Positions 1 through 13,958 of a stretch of DNA of 64,000 bases are shown here, piece by piece. The notes under the pieces are model-generated. The model worked only from the letters and a program-made list of their open reading frames with translations, ran no database searches and was not told the DNA's origin. Numbering within the stretch: position 1 is the stretch's first letter; the number at the start of each line of letters is the position of its first letter. The translations under genes were made by a program, and so were the position numbers. This stretch comes from Malurus cyaneus samueli (Eukaryota > Chordata > Aves > Passeriformes > Maluridae), in NCBI GenBank assembly GCA_009741485.1, contig CM019214.1, positions 26,922,081 through 26,986,080 on the forward strand, given 5' to 3'.

Positions 1-3000
1 TCAAACAGGTACAATCAATTCACATATTTATTCCAATTTTTTTTTTTCGAATACTAAGCTAAAAGGAGTGTCTTCATGCTCTTAGAGCCCTTCTGATACC
101 CTAATCCCTCAACTTTTTTTCTGTTTTCTGAGAAGCCCTCATTTAAACTGTGCAACAAGTACCAAGAGATGCCTCTAAAAAGTAGGAAAGAAAGAAAGAA
201 ACACAGTTACTGTTTTCTTTTTTGTCATGCGTGGCTTTGGAGATGAAAATCATAAATAAATAATTTTTCATTAGCTGCCCCTTAATGCAATACCTTTTTT
301 ATAATATAAGGAAAATTTTTGTCAGGTAGAATATTGAAATATTGATATTATATTAAGACAAGTGCATATGTTGAGAGTAAGACTGGCTCATGTAATTTCT
401 GTTTGAATAAAGCTTATGTGCAGAGACTGGAGAATTGGATATTTAAACTCATAGCTGTGTGGGAGCCCTAGAATTGAACTTGATCATGTTCTGCCCCACC
501 AGAAACTATAGATTCATTTTCCCTAGACTGGGGCTAAGCTAAAATGTCTTACGATTGAATGAACATCTAGCCAATAAAAGCAAGAAAAAAAGAAATATTG
601 TCAAGTCCTGTTGCCTCAGAGATATAAAACCAGCAGTGATTACATATAAAGACACACCGAGGCTGAAGCAATTAGTCTTGAAATTGTACGGCAAAATTTG
701 GTAATGCATTCGAGGTTGAGATTTTCTTTATGTTAAGGATGATCAGTTGAAGTTGTTGAAAAACTTCAGAGTGAAGTTTGGAATTTAAGAAGCAGAAATG
801 GATATAACAAAAATAATTCCGTTCTTTCGATTTCTAGTCAAACTAGCTGGATGGTTCTCAGCGTTTTCAGATATTTGTGTGGGAGAAGAGAGAAAATAAA
901 AATAATTCTTGAGGAAAAGCTAAGTCAAACAGACTATATTTAGCTTAGAAATTAAGACCCTGGATTCCAAGAAACCTTGGTAGTTTGTTCTAGGATTCAG
1001 AATATGAAGAACCACCATAAAAGACAACTTGCTGTCTGATTAAGGTCCAAGTGCAAATCTGTATGCCTGAATGCATACAGAATTAATAGAATATTCCCCA
1101 ATCCTTATGAATGTTGTGTCCTACTTTTAGGGCATGGAAATAATGGTAACTTGAGAACTGTACATTATTTTTTATCTGATTGCTTCTGGATTAGATTTTA
1201 CCTTTTTATTTCCTAACTGCATGCTCAGTTGTATTTTACTGTGAAAGATGATCTTGAAAACACACTACACTTCTGCAGTGTTATCAGAAGTGTTCAGTAC
1301 TGGAACTGAGTGGGATTTTCTTTGCCTTTTCCACGCCTTCCAGCTGATGGGCAGAATTTAAGTCCCCATGGTGCACAAACAGATGGGAAAACATTGGTCT
1401 TTAGTTTTCAGTCATCAGTGCTAATTCTTTTATCTTCTGAATGCATTAGTCAAACAGACTATGCCTGTCAAGCAATCTGTAATATGTGCCATGACAGCCT
1501 GGTTTTTGGTTGTTTTTGGTTTTGTTTTTTTTTTTAACTCTACTGAAAACCTTTTCTGTGAACTGACACTGCCTACATTCTATTAGTTTATGGAAGAAAA
1601 TGCATTGTTCATGAACTAAGTGGTTGCCAAAATGGTTGTGGAACTTTAATGATTTTAAAGTACTAATTTTATTAATTGTGTGAAGTAATTCAACAACCAA
1701 GAAGTGTTTTTTCAGATACAACTAGAGATTTTTGTAGGCATTGGTGATCTTTTATATGTGCAACTATGTGATGTTTTTTATAAACAGCACTATATTGGCA
1801 GGTTCTTTTATCCTTTCTTACCCAGCATGTCACAGACTTACATGCCTGGGATTTTTGGAACATTAGGGTGTTCTTTTTGCACCCATAAATCCTTATTTCT
1901 AGAATATAAGAAGAAAGTAAGTCTGTTTTGATGAGCAGTTAAGTTGCATATTCAGATTTTGGTGCCCATTTTTGCAACCTGAAGCCCAGAAGTACCATGA
2001 ATTGAACAACTTGCATCCATGGAGCAGCTGAAATACTTTATTTACACAAGGATGAGTGAATTTCAAACTGCATTTGTTTGATCATTCCTTGACTGGTTTA
2101 GCATGTACCTATGATGGAAATGAGTAAGTAATAATGGCGTAACATAAATTCCTATTAATACAAATGCATTTATTTTAGTAATTACATAATATTTTGGCAA
2201 TTATGTAGGGGCATTGGCATAAATTTTTCTGCACTGAATTATCTCATGTTTTCTTTAAAATGCTTTTTTTTGAGTTATGTGTTTTATCTGCTTCACTTTA
2301 TTTTATGTGCCTGGAGGGCACTTACGAGGCTCTGAATTCAGATTTGAGTCTGTGTGCCGTGCTGTCACAGACACAAGGGATTAAGATTTGTGTTTGTGTT
2401 TTTATGATGTGGGTGGGATCAGGCATGCTGAAAATGAATTCAGACCTTTATTATATCAAAAGTTAAGCTCATCCAGATGGCAGACAGTTCCTACTCGTGT
2501 GAAAGAACAGTTTTGGTAATGCGTTTATAGTCAGTAGCAACTCTTACAGGGTTGAAAGTCCTGAAATAGAACAAATATTGTTGGCAGATAATCATCAGTA
2601 TCTTTCACCTCAGTAAAAGGTAAAAAATTCAGCTGCAGGAGGAGGAGTAAAAGTAATTATTTAGAAATAGGTATCCTGCATAGTAGACTTGGAGTCCTGA
2701 ATCAGCCTTCTCCATGGCTTTCTTTTGACTTTTTGATCTGGAACACGAATCTTTTATTTTCTCTGGAGTGTACAGAGATTGGCTGTCTATCTCCCAAATA
2801 TCTTAAGAATCTGTGGTGTCATGGAGAAGGGGTCTTGCTTAAAGGTTTATGTGGAAAAAAGTTAAAATTGAAGTATTAAGACTACGATCAGTGTTCTGAG
2901 AGACAATACTTAGATTTAGTAAAGTAGTTTCTAGGTTGTTCTATGCTCATAAAGAGAACACACGAAAAGCACTCAGCTTGTTCTGTCAGTCTTCTTACTA

Positions 3001-4549
3001 AGGAGGCAAAACTCAATTATGATGGCAACAGGCAAGGGAACTGTCAGTGGAAGATCTATAATTGTAATCACTAAAAACTTCTTTTCCCTCAGCTCTTCTA
3101 GTAAGTGTGTTGTTATTTCTGTGAAATAGTTTTCTGCCTACAGAAAATCTGTTGTTGAAATGAGTTGGAAGGAAAACATGCTTTTGAACTGAGAGCAGCT
3201 GCTCAATCTCACTTAATCTTTCATTTCGTTGTCTGTAGTTTGCTAATGTGGAGAAGTCTTTTACTTTTTTGGGGGTTTTTTGAGCCTTGCTTTGAGAGCT
3301 GTTCCTCATGTGTTTAGCATTGTGAATTTGTGAAAAGTGGTATCCGGTGCTAATGACCTAAACCACAACACTGTGTAGAGCAACTTTATCCTTTTGCTTT
3401 GTTAATGAATGAGATTCAAACAAGACTAACAGGAGCCACACAAAGAGGAGCCAGCTAGATTTGTGGGACTTGGTATCTTGAATGAAAATTTATGCAAGCC
3501 ATTGAGGTTAGGGAGCAAGATTGGATAGCAGCATGGAGCCCATAAGTGTGTGGGACTTCCTATATGTTTCCTTGTTCTCAAACCTGTTGCTTTCTTTATA
3601 ACTGGTGGTGTAGTAAGGATTTTGGGAACTGTGGCAAAGAAATGTGTGTGAGTAAATTTTGGATATCCTTCAACGAGCAAAACTTTTTCATGGAATTAAT
3701 GTGAAGAAGTGGATCAATAAAGAGGGAAAATCTGAACTGCTCATGTTGCAGAAAGTAAAAGGCTGCAAATGTTTTCTGAGGAACTACATTTAATCTTGGT
3801 CTATGTCCATGGTTAATGATATTTTATAAAAAGAACAGTTTGTAAATCATGTGGTTATATTTTTAAAAAATGCAAAAAAGTGAATTGTTCTGTTAATGAA
3901 AAAAAGTTACCCTTCTCCTGAAGGAAAGTGATGAACAGAGGTGAGAGAATATTGTGTAAATGTTTCTACATTTGCATGTATATAAATGTATACTGTTATG
4001 TATGCATGGAGTATGTGGAATTGAATAAAAATAGATTACTACTATGAGAGTATAAATAGGTATTAAAAAGTCAGTTTTTGTGGTGGGGTTGACAGGTGAC
4101 TGCACAATTTGCACACAGTTAGCATATTGTAGAACAATTGCACCATAGTAAGAACTGTGCAGAAATCTGCTATTAGGAGAAAATTTTGGTTTTGTTTTTT
4201 TTTCCATAGCAAGAGGTATAGTAATATTTTTTCTGCCTGTCTTTTTTTTTCTTTCATATCCACCTTGCTATTTCCTCAGGGTCTTTATCTATTTGTCTTA
4301 TAACCTATTGAAGCATGCAGTATCCTAGGTGACAGAGGCAGTTGCTGGCCATCATTTCTATATTGAAAAAAAGAATTATAATGCACCTGTAACTTTCTAC
4401 TATATGAATAAAGCTGAATTACTTGGTTATTTCAAATATTTAAGCAACTTGCACAGTCCATGGGTTTGAGAGAGTAATATAAGGTATGCAACAGAAGACA
4501 GGATTTTAGGAATTTCAGTGAATCATGGTCAGACTTACAGGAATCAGTT

Positions 4550-4910
4550 TCTTCCACCTGCAGAGGATTGATGCTGCCTCTGGTTCAGAGAGCAGTTCCA
4601 ACAGGAAACCCTTCAGAGCACAGTGGTCTCTGAGTACAAAACCTGTAGGATCCTAGCTGAGGAGCCAAACAAGAGGTAGTACCAAGGCACAGAAGTGCCC
4701 AAATCTCTCTCAAGTCTTTGGGATAAGTTAGAAGTAACTTACCCTGGTAAGTTAGGAGTCCTCAAACAATGCCTAACTCAGATTACACTGCAGTCTGTAT
4801 TGTGATGGCATTATGTTTCTATTCTTAGAACCTAGTGGTTAGAACTCTGTCCCTGAATACTGGAGATGATTGGAGAAGGTCTAAACCCACAGCTTCTCAT
4901 ATGGTTTTCA
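4550..4910. repeat. Possible ancient interspersed repeat, unclassified
   Basis: This stretch differs in texture from its AT-rich surroundings. It contains 'CAATGCCTAACTCAGATTAC' and 'CTAGTGGTTAGAACTCTGTC', which recall old SINE- or hAT-like amniote repeats. I cannot name a family and the boundaries are rough. Confidence 0.3.
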
Positions 4911-5126
4911 CCTATCCTGATAAAGTTAGACTGCTGACACAAAATATTGTGGATTTCAGAGAGATAGAAGGAAATAAATAATTTTAAATCTGTAAATAAG
5001 GACTCATTCCTCAGAATAGGGACTCCTGGAACCTTGTTCTTTTTGGGTTATGGTAGGTAGATATACTTAATGAAAGATTTGTCCCTGTGCATGTTAAATT
5101 GATTTGTAGAATTCAGTTAATTCATT

Positions 5127-5145
5127 AAAAAAAAAAAAAAAAAAA
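5127..5145 (+). repeat. Poly-A run (19 bases)
   Basis: An uninterrupted run of 19 A. The sequence before it is not recognisable as a retrocopy. Confidence 0.9.
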
Positions 5146-8100
5146 GGATTGAGAGATTGGTTGTTGGCTTCTGACTTAATAGTATTGCTAATTAAGCTTC
5201 CTAAATGTAGAATATGGACTAAACTCAACTTTTAGCTTACCAGTGGGAATTTGAAAATTGAACCACTGGATACAGCTACAGCAACATAGTTTTAAGAGTT
5301 TGTGACTGCATTTATACTTTGGTGCCTGTGCCAGAGGGCAGGGGGGAGCTTTTATAGGGACAGAGCACTGTAGAGGACTGCCCACACGTGATATTCAATG
5401 AAGTTACTAGTTCTTGTAAATTCTTGCAAATCAAAATTTACAGCAGTGCTCAGACTTCAGAAGCTTTTTGGTTCTTTCCCCATCTTCTGGAACATTATTT
5501 GGGGAGGAAGGGCTTAGCTCCAGTGGCATCCTGTGATGCAAAAGCAGTATTCTTCTCTGTATTATCCTAAATTAGCTCCAAGTTTAGCTATACAAAGATG
5601 TGATCATGGGCTGAGTTGTAATGGGGCATTGTATGCATTGCAGCATGTACTCTACACTGAATCTGAAGATTCTCATCTCTCTTCCACTGAGTGGGAAGTC
5701 ATCTCAAACTGCATCATGTTGGCAGAAAAATGTGGGTGTGCCCATGGATTGGTACTGTGAAACTGTGCACAGCTAACCTATCTCAGGCTGTAATCTTTAC
5801 CTAATATTTAGGGTCACCACTTTTGCTGATAGGTGGAATTTAGCTATTCTACTCTGGTTTTCTGAAATGAAAACATGGAAAACATCATAGATTCTACAGA
5901 TAACTAAATAGACAGAAATTAAAACAGAATTAAAAAATGTGAAGTAGAGTGATCTTAATAAAAATTGAAGTATTTTAATCATCATTGCTGAAGCTAGAAA
6001 GGAAATACTTTGTCCCTTCACTAGCCAAAGGTATTTTCTCTTTGGCAGCAGGTTCAGATTTCTGATCATATGGGGATAGTATGCAAATCTGGTTCTTTTT
6101 AATCAGTTATTACTGATCACCTGAGTTCAATCTCTTTTGCTGTATCTGCCTGTGGATGTTGTTCTGTGTAGCACATATGCATTCAGTTGCATTTTGCATT
6201 TGGTGTATTTAACTAGGTGTCTTTAGGGACACTTGAAAATAATCTATTTAAAGATGTTCCTTCTGCAATTTTCCTAAAATAGAAGCCATTTATCATTGCA
6301 GACAAATAGTTTTCTCAAAAATATTTTTGGTATTTGTGGGATATATTGCATAAAATGTTGCAATGCATTTATCTTTTTTTTTTGAGAAATTAATTGAGAA
6401 TAAGGATGTGTTGAGAATAAGTAAGCCAGTAACTTTTCACATACATTGATCACTGCATGCAGAATTCAAGTGAGTTGTACTGAAATGGAATAATTTAGAA
6501 TATAAACAAGGTATGCATATAAATTTGGAAACTAATATCAGCAGCATGGGGATAGTTTTCCTGATGTTTTCTTCAAGAGCTGTGAATAGAAACCTAAGAA
6601 AAAGTAGGACTATAATCAGATAATCTGAATTCCATCTCTAGTCATGTCTGCGTTTCATATTGTCTGGTCTACAAGCTCATGTATGTAACAATTGCACTCG
6701 AGTTCATTATCACAGTTCTGGGCTAATCTGAGTCCGAACTACAGGTCCAATATCTGTGATGTCTGATAAAATACTTACTTTTGAAACAAGATCCTACTTT
6801 TAGATGTGCACCATTGTCCAGAATTGCTTCTTTACTTAAATTCTGGGTGCATCTCCTACATCTGCTGCCATAACTATCACCAAACTTGACCAAACTGTTT
6901 GGAAGCATTGCAAACATTTCTCAATTTAAATGGAACTACCCAATAAAAACTACTTGGAGCTGAGTAATTCCATATTTTGTCCTTCCTTCAGTGATAATAC
7001 ATCTTAGAAATTAATTAAAAGTGTCCTGCTGACCAGAGTAATTATCCTACTTTTCTTGTACTTGTTATGTCACGGGTCTTTCAGTTTCTTAGCTCAACAA
7101 GGAAGAAAATGTTCTGGAATTGCCTGGAGATTATCTATGTGTAAGGAAAAACAGATAGCTGCAAGATTTTGTGGGTTTTTATTGTACACAAAGTAACGAG
7201 ATATGAAATTGTTTTGCTTCTGTAATTCTACCTTCACCAGCAAATTCTCATGGGTTTAGTGAGTAGAAAGCATAAAAAAAATCATACACCCTGGTAGTGG
7301 AAAAAGTGCAATAAATAGTTGTTAAACCATCCCCCAAAGATACTATGATCTTCAAATCCACCCTTTATGTGATTTCTTACTGTCTTTTTGATTTTAACTG
7401 TCAGGGCAGGGAGTAGAAATTTATTTTTGTTGCACTACAAGGAATGTAAGATTTTACACTTGTAAGTCTCCTTCCATTCCTTTTCACTAAGAATAAGAGT
7501 CAACTCCTCTCATCTAATCTCATTCTACAATTCAGAAGATATAAATCTAAGCTAAATTTGCTTTCTGGGCTCCCCTTATGGTCAGTGCAACAAGGTAAGA
7601 CTAGAATAAAGTAGCGTGTTTCATAGCAGATTATTTTGCTGCATAGGATGCGGTCTAATCTGAGATGTTTGAGATAGCTGAGGTGAGTAATTGTTGATGT
7701 CTGTCCCTTGGTCACCGTGATGGAAGCTCAGGAGATCACCTCAGACTAACCGTTTTTCATGACATATTTTGCTCTAAGACAGCAGCTGAGCCCATTGAAA
7801 GGTTTTCTTTGATACAATACTTACAGAGAAAGCTCCTGAAAGAAGCAGTCATGCCTTCTATTAATAATTTCATATTACATTTGACCTCTGCTGCTGTGGT
7901 TTTATGAAAAGCAGTCCTTAGTACTTCTCATTTTTATTAGCTAAACTCTTTATCATACACACTGTTAAGAAAAGTAATTAAATTTACCTGAGGTCACTCT
8001 TATTTCATAATTCTCTGCAGTTAAAAGCCATAGAGAGAACATTTGAAATTAATTAATGTTACGACCTCTTAAAGAAGATACATGACAATTCACTAGCAAT

Positions 8101-8874
8101 GTAACTTCTATGGATGTAATATTTGTAATGTAACACTAGTACTGTAAGTTTCTTTGACATTTATGGTATTTTCAAGGATGAAAGCTTTCTTATTAAAAAA
8201 AGACTAAGATTTCCCTTCATAGTGCAAATTCGTACATTAATAATATTTAATATAGCAAATACAAGTTTTCTTATGCTGGTGGATTGTTTTCAAGCTTCTC
8301 ATGAATTTACTCATTTCACCACCCCTCACCCCCAAGGGCTCCTTCTAATTGTCTGTCCTTTTTATTGAATTTTGAATGAAACTTGGAAAAATCTCAGCCT
8401 GGCATCTTTAGGGACTATCGTTGAAATCATCAAGCTCCCTTTCATTGTCTCCAGTTGGTAACAAATGGCAATTTTATTTAGCAGTGGATGGTTCCCGTTG
8501 ATGTGGGATTGATGGATGAGGCCGTGAGAGGTCGGGCCAGCTGACAAGGTTACCCAGCCCAGCTGTCTGCCCATCCCTGCTGCAGGGTGCCTGTGCTGCC
8601 TGTCAGTCAGCTCTTGAGCCACTGCTGGTACTGTGGGCTGCTGGGAGGCACACTGGAGTCAGGGACAGCTGACGTGAAAATGTTGTGCTCTAAATGGTGG
8701 TGGTTCCAAAACTCACTGATGAGCAACTCAGATCTCTTTGTGGCAAAGGCAGACTGGACATCTAGTGTCAGCTGTCTCAAACAAAGCCAGCTTTTCAACA
8801 TTTGAGAGTCCTTCATTTTGACTTTGCTTTTCTGTGTGTTTGGTTTTGTTTCAGGTGGTGATCAGCCTGCTGTC

Positions 8875-8937
8875 TAAGAACCCCAGTTTTGAAATGTTTT
8901 TGAAGGGGATTGTATAAGAACCCCAGTTGTGTTTTGA
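8875..8937 (+). repeat. Two-copy local duplication, period 40
   Basis: TAAGAACCCCAGTT occurs at 8875-8888 and again at 8915-8928, with partly similar sequence between and after. It lies 46 bases before the first exon of the window. Confidence 0.8.
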
Positions 8938-8983
8938 GATTTCACTACAAAAACCTTTATATTCTTTTAATTCTTGTCTGTAG

Positions 8984-9127
<144 letters not shown>

Positions 9128-12100
9128 TGAACATGTCATAAAAATGATAAGGATGTATATTGATTTGATGTAAGTCACACCACAGCCAATTGAACTATAA
9201 TAGTTTGGGGATGAAGGGGAGGAAGGTGAATTGGAGCCACAAAAGTTTTTAGTGCGTTAGATTGGAACAACTAACAAAGGTTAATGGCAGTTGTCATTGT
9301 CAAAACTGCTTTTCACCTTTTGTGGGGAAAGGTTAGAATGTAAATTCAAAGCAGAAAAACTGCAGCGATGCAGAAACTTTTAAAACACCTGCTTTAACTA
9401 TTCAAGGACCAGATTTCAAATTTCGTTTCATTTCCCATGTACAGTCTCAGAGAATATTTTTTCAAGTGACAGACTGCTAATTAAATAAATCTTTGCAAAA
9501 CATTTCAATGAAAATGCATATGACACTTTATCCCTTATTTAAAAATAATAGTATTTGTTTCTTTTTTGTTTATTTTTTAATTTTGAAAATACTGCAGATA
9601 GGTTTCTTCTATGAATTATGCTTAATATGTTATAGATGACAGGACCTGTATTGACAAACTGGTTTTGTGACTCATCAGTTTCCAAACTTAGATCAGAGTT
9701 CCAAACGGAGATTTCTAGCATTGCTCTTGATGAGAGGTTGTCTTAACATTGTATGTGGTTCATCTTAACACTGAGGAAAAGGCATTAAGCAAATACAATG
9801 AGCAGTAATGTAAAAATGTGTATTTTTAACATTGCCTCAATTTAAAGTATATATTTTAACATAAACTAAGTGAAATAATATTCTGTTAATGAACACTTAA
9901 AGAAAGTGTCAAGGATAGCACTCAGTGTCAGGTCCTGTACTGCACACATCCACTGTATTGCATGTTTTATAATTTCACTTTCTCAATGCCTGGCACTGTC
10001 TTCACAGCTCTGGTTTGGGATTTTGCTAATGGCAAAGAAGCTATTAGCTTCTAAAAACTTGATTGCTTTGAAAAACACAGATATTTTTAGCCTAATTTTT
10101 CCAAAAACTTTGATCGGTATTTAATATGGAACATTCAAAATTACTGTAGCATACAAGATGTAGTCTGCTTAATTGCAGTTGTTAATACAGATCTATCAGA
10201 AAATGTTTCCTGTTTTCTTGGTTTGTCTTTTTTTTATGCTTGGTCACCAAATGAAATAGATGTGGAAAAAAAAATTAGATATTCGTTAGTTTCTACCGTT
10301 ATCTACAGTTATCTCTTTTACAGTAGGTAGGAGAGGGACTAGTCTTAACTGAACAGTGATTCCATAAATATGGGAAGTTACCAAATTAAAAGACTTAAAC
10401 ATTTTGAAGGACATATCTACCTCTACTAACTTTAGATACCTAAGTTTAAGCTAATCATGCAGACCTTTTGGTCAACAGACCAAAAGAAGTAATGCATGCA
10501 TTGTTTCATCTGTTCCTAACCTGCCTGAGTGAGGAGAACTGAATTCCAGGACTCTTTCTTTCTGCTGACTAAAAAGAATTTAAGTTGACAGGTTTTAGGT
10601 TTAGACTGTTAGGATGGATCTGTCCTACCCCTTAACTGCAGTACTGCATGAAAACCTGGCCTTCGGGTGATCAGGGTCAAAATGCTCATCAGCTTTGCTT
10701 GGTCTGCTACTGTTGTAACAATAAACAGCTCAAAGTATCTTTGGTTTGCACCTGATTTTTCTAGTTTAATTAATACCTACTGAAATATTTGTAAAGCCTA
10801 TTTTAATAGTAACTGAGGAGGGGATTCTTGAAGGAAATGAAGCTGTATGAAAAAAATATTGATTACTTTGAATTTCCCATACTGAATGTGTCTCGGTAGA
10901 TTGTTTTTGGTATTCTCCTCGTGGCAGTAAGCCTCATGAACATCTGCATGTGAATACCCCAAAACAGAGCAATGTCAGGACTAAGTCTTGGTCCACAAGA
11001 TGAGTTGATCCTGTAGTAAATACCATCTTCAGCTTGTAGTGTTGAGAAACATCCACCTGTAATATCACTCTTTAAATTCAATGTATAAGACCCTATGCTG
11101 TGAGCTTCCTAAAATATTTTTGTAATATTCTCCACTCAGTTGTGTAGCCTGGCTCACAATGTAAAGAAGAGATTTGTGTGTAGAGTAGACTATAGTCATT
11201 GTCTCTAATTGCAGAGCTCACAGAAAAATAAAATTAGGTGCCTTATGGCTCAGCTAATGAGAAAACCAGAAGCTATCCATTTGCTTCGATGAAACAAAGT
11301 AAGATTGGAACAAGTAGCTTTGAAGCCGCAGAAAACTTTGTTAATTGGGAACATTAGATTTCTTAGAAGTCTAGTGTGTGTATATAATTTCTTACAGATT
11401 TCACTACTGTGGTAGTTCACTCTATCTGCTCAATTTCACTACAGATCGTAGTGATTGAACTGTTCTCCATTGTTTGAAATAACTTAATTTACTCTGTGGA
11501 AGGCCTGGAGCGATAAGTGATAGCAATAGCCGTGGATGCCTTTAATGATTTATATATTTTAAAACAGTTACTGAAGTTAGTTCTTTGAGTTCTGCATGTA
11601 AATGATCTTGTTAGGGCACAGGAATACCACAAATAAAAAATATTGTAATCATCTAACAAGTGCCAGAAAGTTTTCATTTATTCTTTAATGTTATGGAATG
11701 TAATATATGAGGATGTTTTATGGAGATTTAATCACTGAAGTCTAATAAAATCATTATTATTTCATTAAAATACTCTCTTTTTCTGTACAGAAATCAGCTT
11801 TCTCTCTCTTTCATTATGTTATGTAAATAATGTTATATTGTGTACTGAAAGTAATTATTGACTGAAGAAAGCAATTAGCAGCCTTCAGTTACCTAAGAGA
11901 ACACAAGTTGAGGTGCATATCCTGCATTGTTCTGTTGAGTGGCAATTATGGTGTGTAATAAACTTCATTTAAGATATCCCTAATTGAGGATGGAAGGGAA
12001 AATACAGCATCCGGTTTCATGTTTAGGAAAGTGTTTGAAATACCTTAACTATATGATATTAGATCATGTTCACGAGGCACTGAGAAGCCTAGTGGACTGA

Positions 12101-13904
12101 GGAGATCAAGGGCTTTACCTGGGTTGATTTGTCTCAATTTACTGTCTGGTAGTCACTCTATAGCAAACCCTTCTTAGAGCAGAAGAGATGCTTCAAAAGT
12201 AAGCATCTGTAATGAGGCACCTGAGTTATGATCTGAAGTGCCTGCTGCTTTCCCTATGCTGTGAAGGGAGCCCAGAATGTCCCACTGAGACACAGAAGTC
12301 TGCTACATAGGATGACTGTTACGATATTTAAATTTAAAAGTCTCTATGGAGGTGCCTATTCAGTAGTCTAAATTCCTGTCACCACCAGTGCAGTTCTAGG
12401 AAATGCTGTCTCTAGAGAGCAGAACGGTTATCCCTTTGACCAGCCACAAGGAGAACACCAGTAAAAGCTGTGAAATTTGTCCCGTGCCAAGATGTCATTG
12501 GTTTTCTCTGTTACTGGTGCTCTTGTTTTGCTGTGAAAAGAAAGTCATGACATTTAGGGACTTTGACATCTGCTGAGACAAGACCAGCTGGGACAAGGCC
12601 AGGTGGGACTGGAGATTTACTTCTCTCTAGTTTCCCATTCCAGTGCTAAGCCATCTTTGTGTCATTTATTGTCATTTTGTTTTCATTTGGAATTTCCTTA
12701 CACCTGTAGTTTCACCTGCCACTTACACCTGTAGCTTCATATCTGTTCATTGTTTACTTTCAGGAGGTCTCTCTCTCCAGAGGTGAAATGAAAATAATTA
12801 TGTAAAAAGGTGATTTTTTTTTTTTCACTATTTGTCCTGTTCTATTTTAAACCTGATTGATTATTGGAATCATCAGGAAAGCCCACCTGGCACCTTCCAT
12901 AGCCTTTATTTTGATGAATAAAAGCATTATATTTAAAGGAAAACCTTTTGATTAATTAATGGAATTTTGAAACTATGAAACATTAAATGACTGCCAGTGT
13001 GTTCTCTATTTCTAGAGTCAGAATGTTCTACTGTAGAAATGTGTCAGTGAAACTCTGATCATGTGATCCTTATGTTTCCTCCTTTTCCATTAGGTTATTT
13101 TAAATATTTAATACATTGAGGAATGGAACATTTCTGTGTATTTTCTTTCTTGTATATAGTTTTGTAGTGGATTGCATGACTCAGCTATAATGTTTGACAC
13201 ATAGTTCTTGCTTTTGTATTTGCCAAGTCACAGGAGGTAACACATTCACTGTAATTCATTTCCAAAAAAAAAGAACTGTTCTCTTTTGTCCTCCAAGATA
13301 TCAGGCTTTGATTTTCAGTGGGATAACTGCATTCCAGGAACATCAGCCTTGTTATTTAATCTGAGAAAAGAATATTTGGACATTTACATATTTATTTTTC
13401 TTCCTTTTTTTAAAGAACTGTCTACATATCACACACATCTGAAAGCAAATTTAATAGCTTTCTTGCCTGTTGTGTAGTGAGAGTTTATGCAGTAGCAGAT
13501 CATTACAAAAGCAAAAGAAAACCATCTGTTGTGTTTTAATTTTTTTTTGAAGAATGACTATATTTAAATAACATATCTACCCGAAGGTACAGATGGTATT
13601 TCTTTTTCTACTGTGACACAGGTACAGAAATAAAAATGGGTATTGCTTTACTGCAAAGTATTTTACAGAGTATTATTCACTTTCTTTGGGGGCAAAAATA
13701 ATTTAAAATAGCAGGTTAAAGGTTACTGACCTTTGAAAGTAATAGAGATTTCATGCACTTCAGCAAAATCTATTTCAAGCTATGGGAATAATGGATCTGT
13801 TTTGTTCCCTGAGTATTAAGAGGATCATATTCAGGTGTTTCAGAAAACAGTATATAGAGCCAAAATAATCTGAAAGTTCTATCCATTTGGGTGGGTTTGT
13901 ATGG

Positions 13905-13958
13905 TTTAAATCAAAGTTAAAATACTGCACAATATTTAAAATCAAAGTTAAAATACTG
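13905..13958 (+). repeat. Two-copy tandem duplication of about 31 bases
   Basis: TTTAAATCAAAGTTAAAATA-CTG at 13905-13927 recurs at 13935-13958 with one extra A. AT-rich and intronic. Confidence 0.8.

Larger units (their letters stand above)
1..8983 (+). other. MYO16 intron, 3' part (no exon recognised)
   Basis: AT-rich non-coding sequence upstream of the first exon in the window. I see no exon encoding the preceding ankyrin residues, which should end in phase 0 with a motif of the type ...I-V-L-L-L-V-L. Open frames here are short (at most about 100 codons), have no family resemblance, and several are set by homopolymer runs. Contents: a 19-base A run (5127-5145), a possible old interspersed repeat around 4550-4910, and a 40-base-period duplication just before the exon (8875-8937). 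Otherwise I see nothing in it. Confidence 0.75.
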
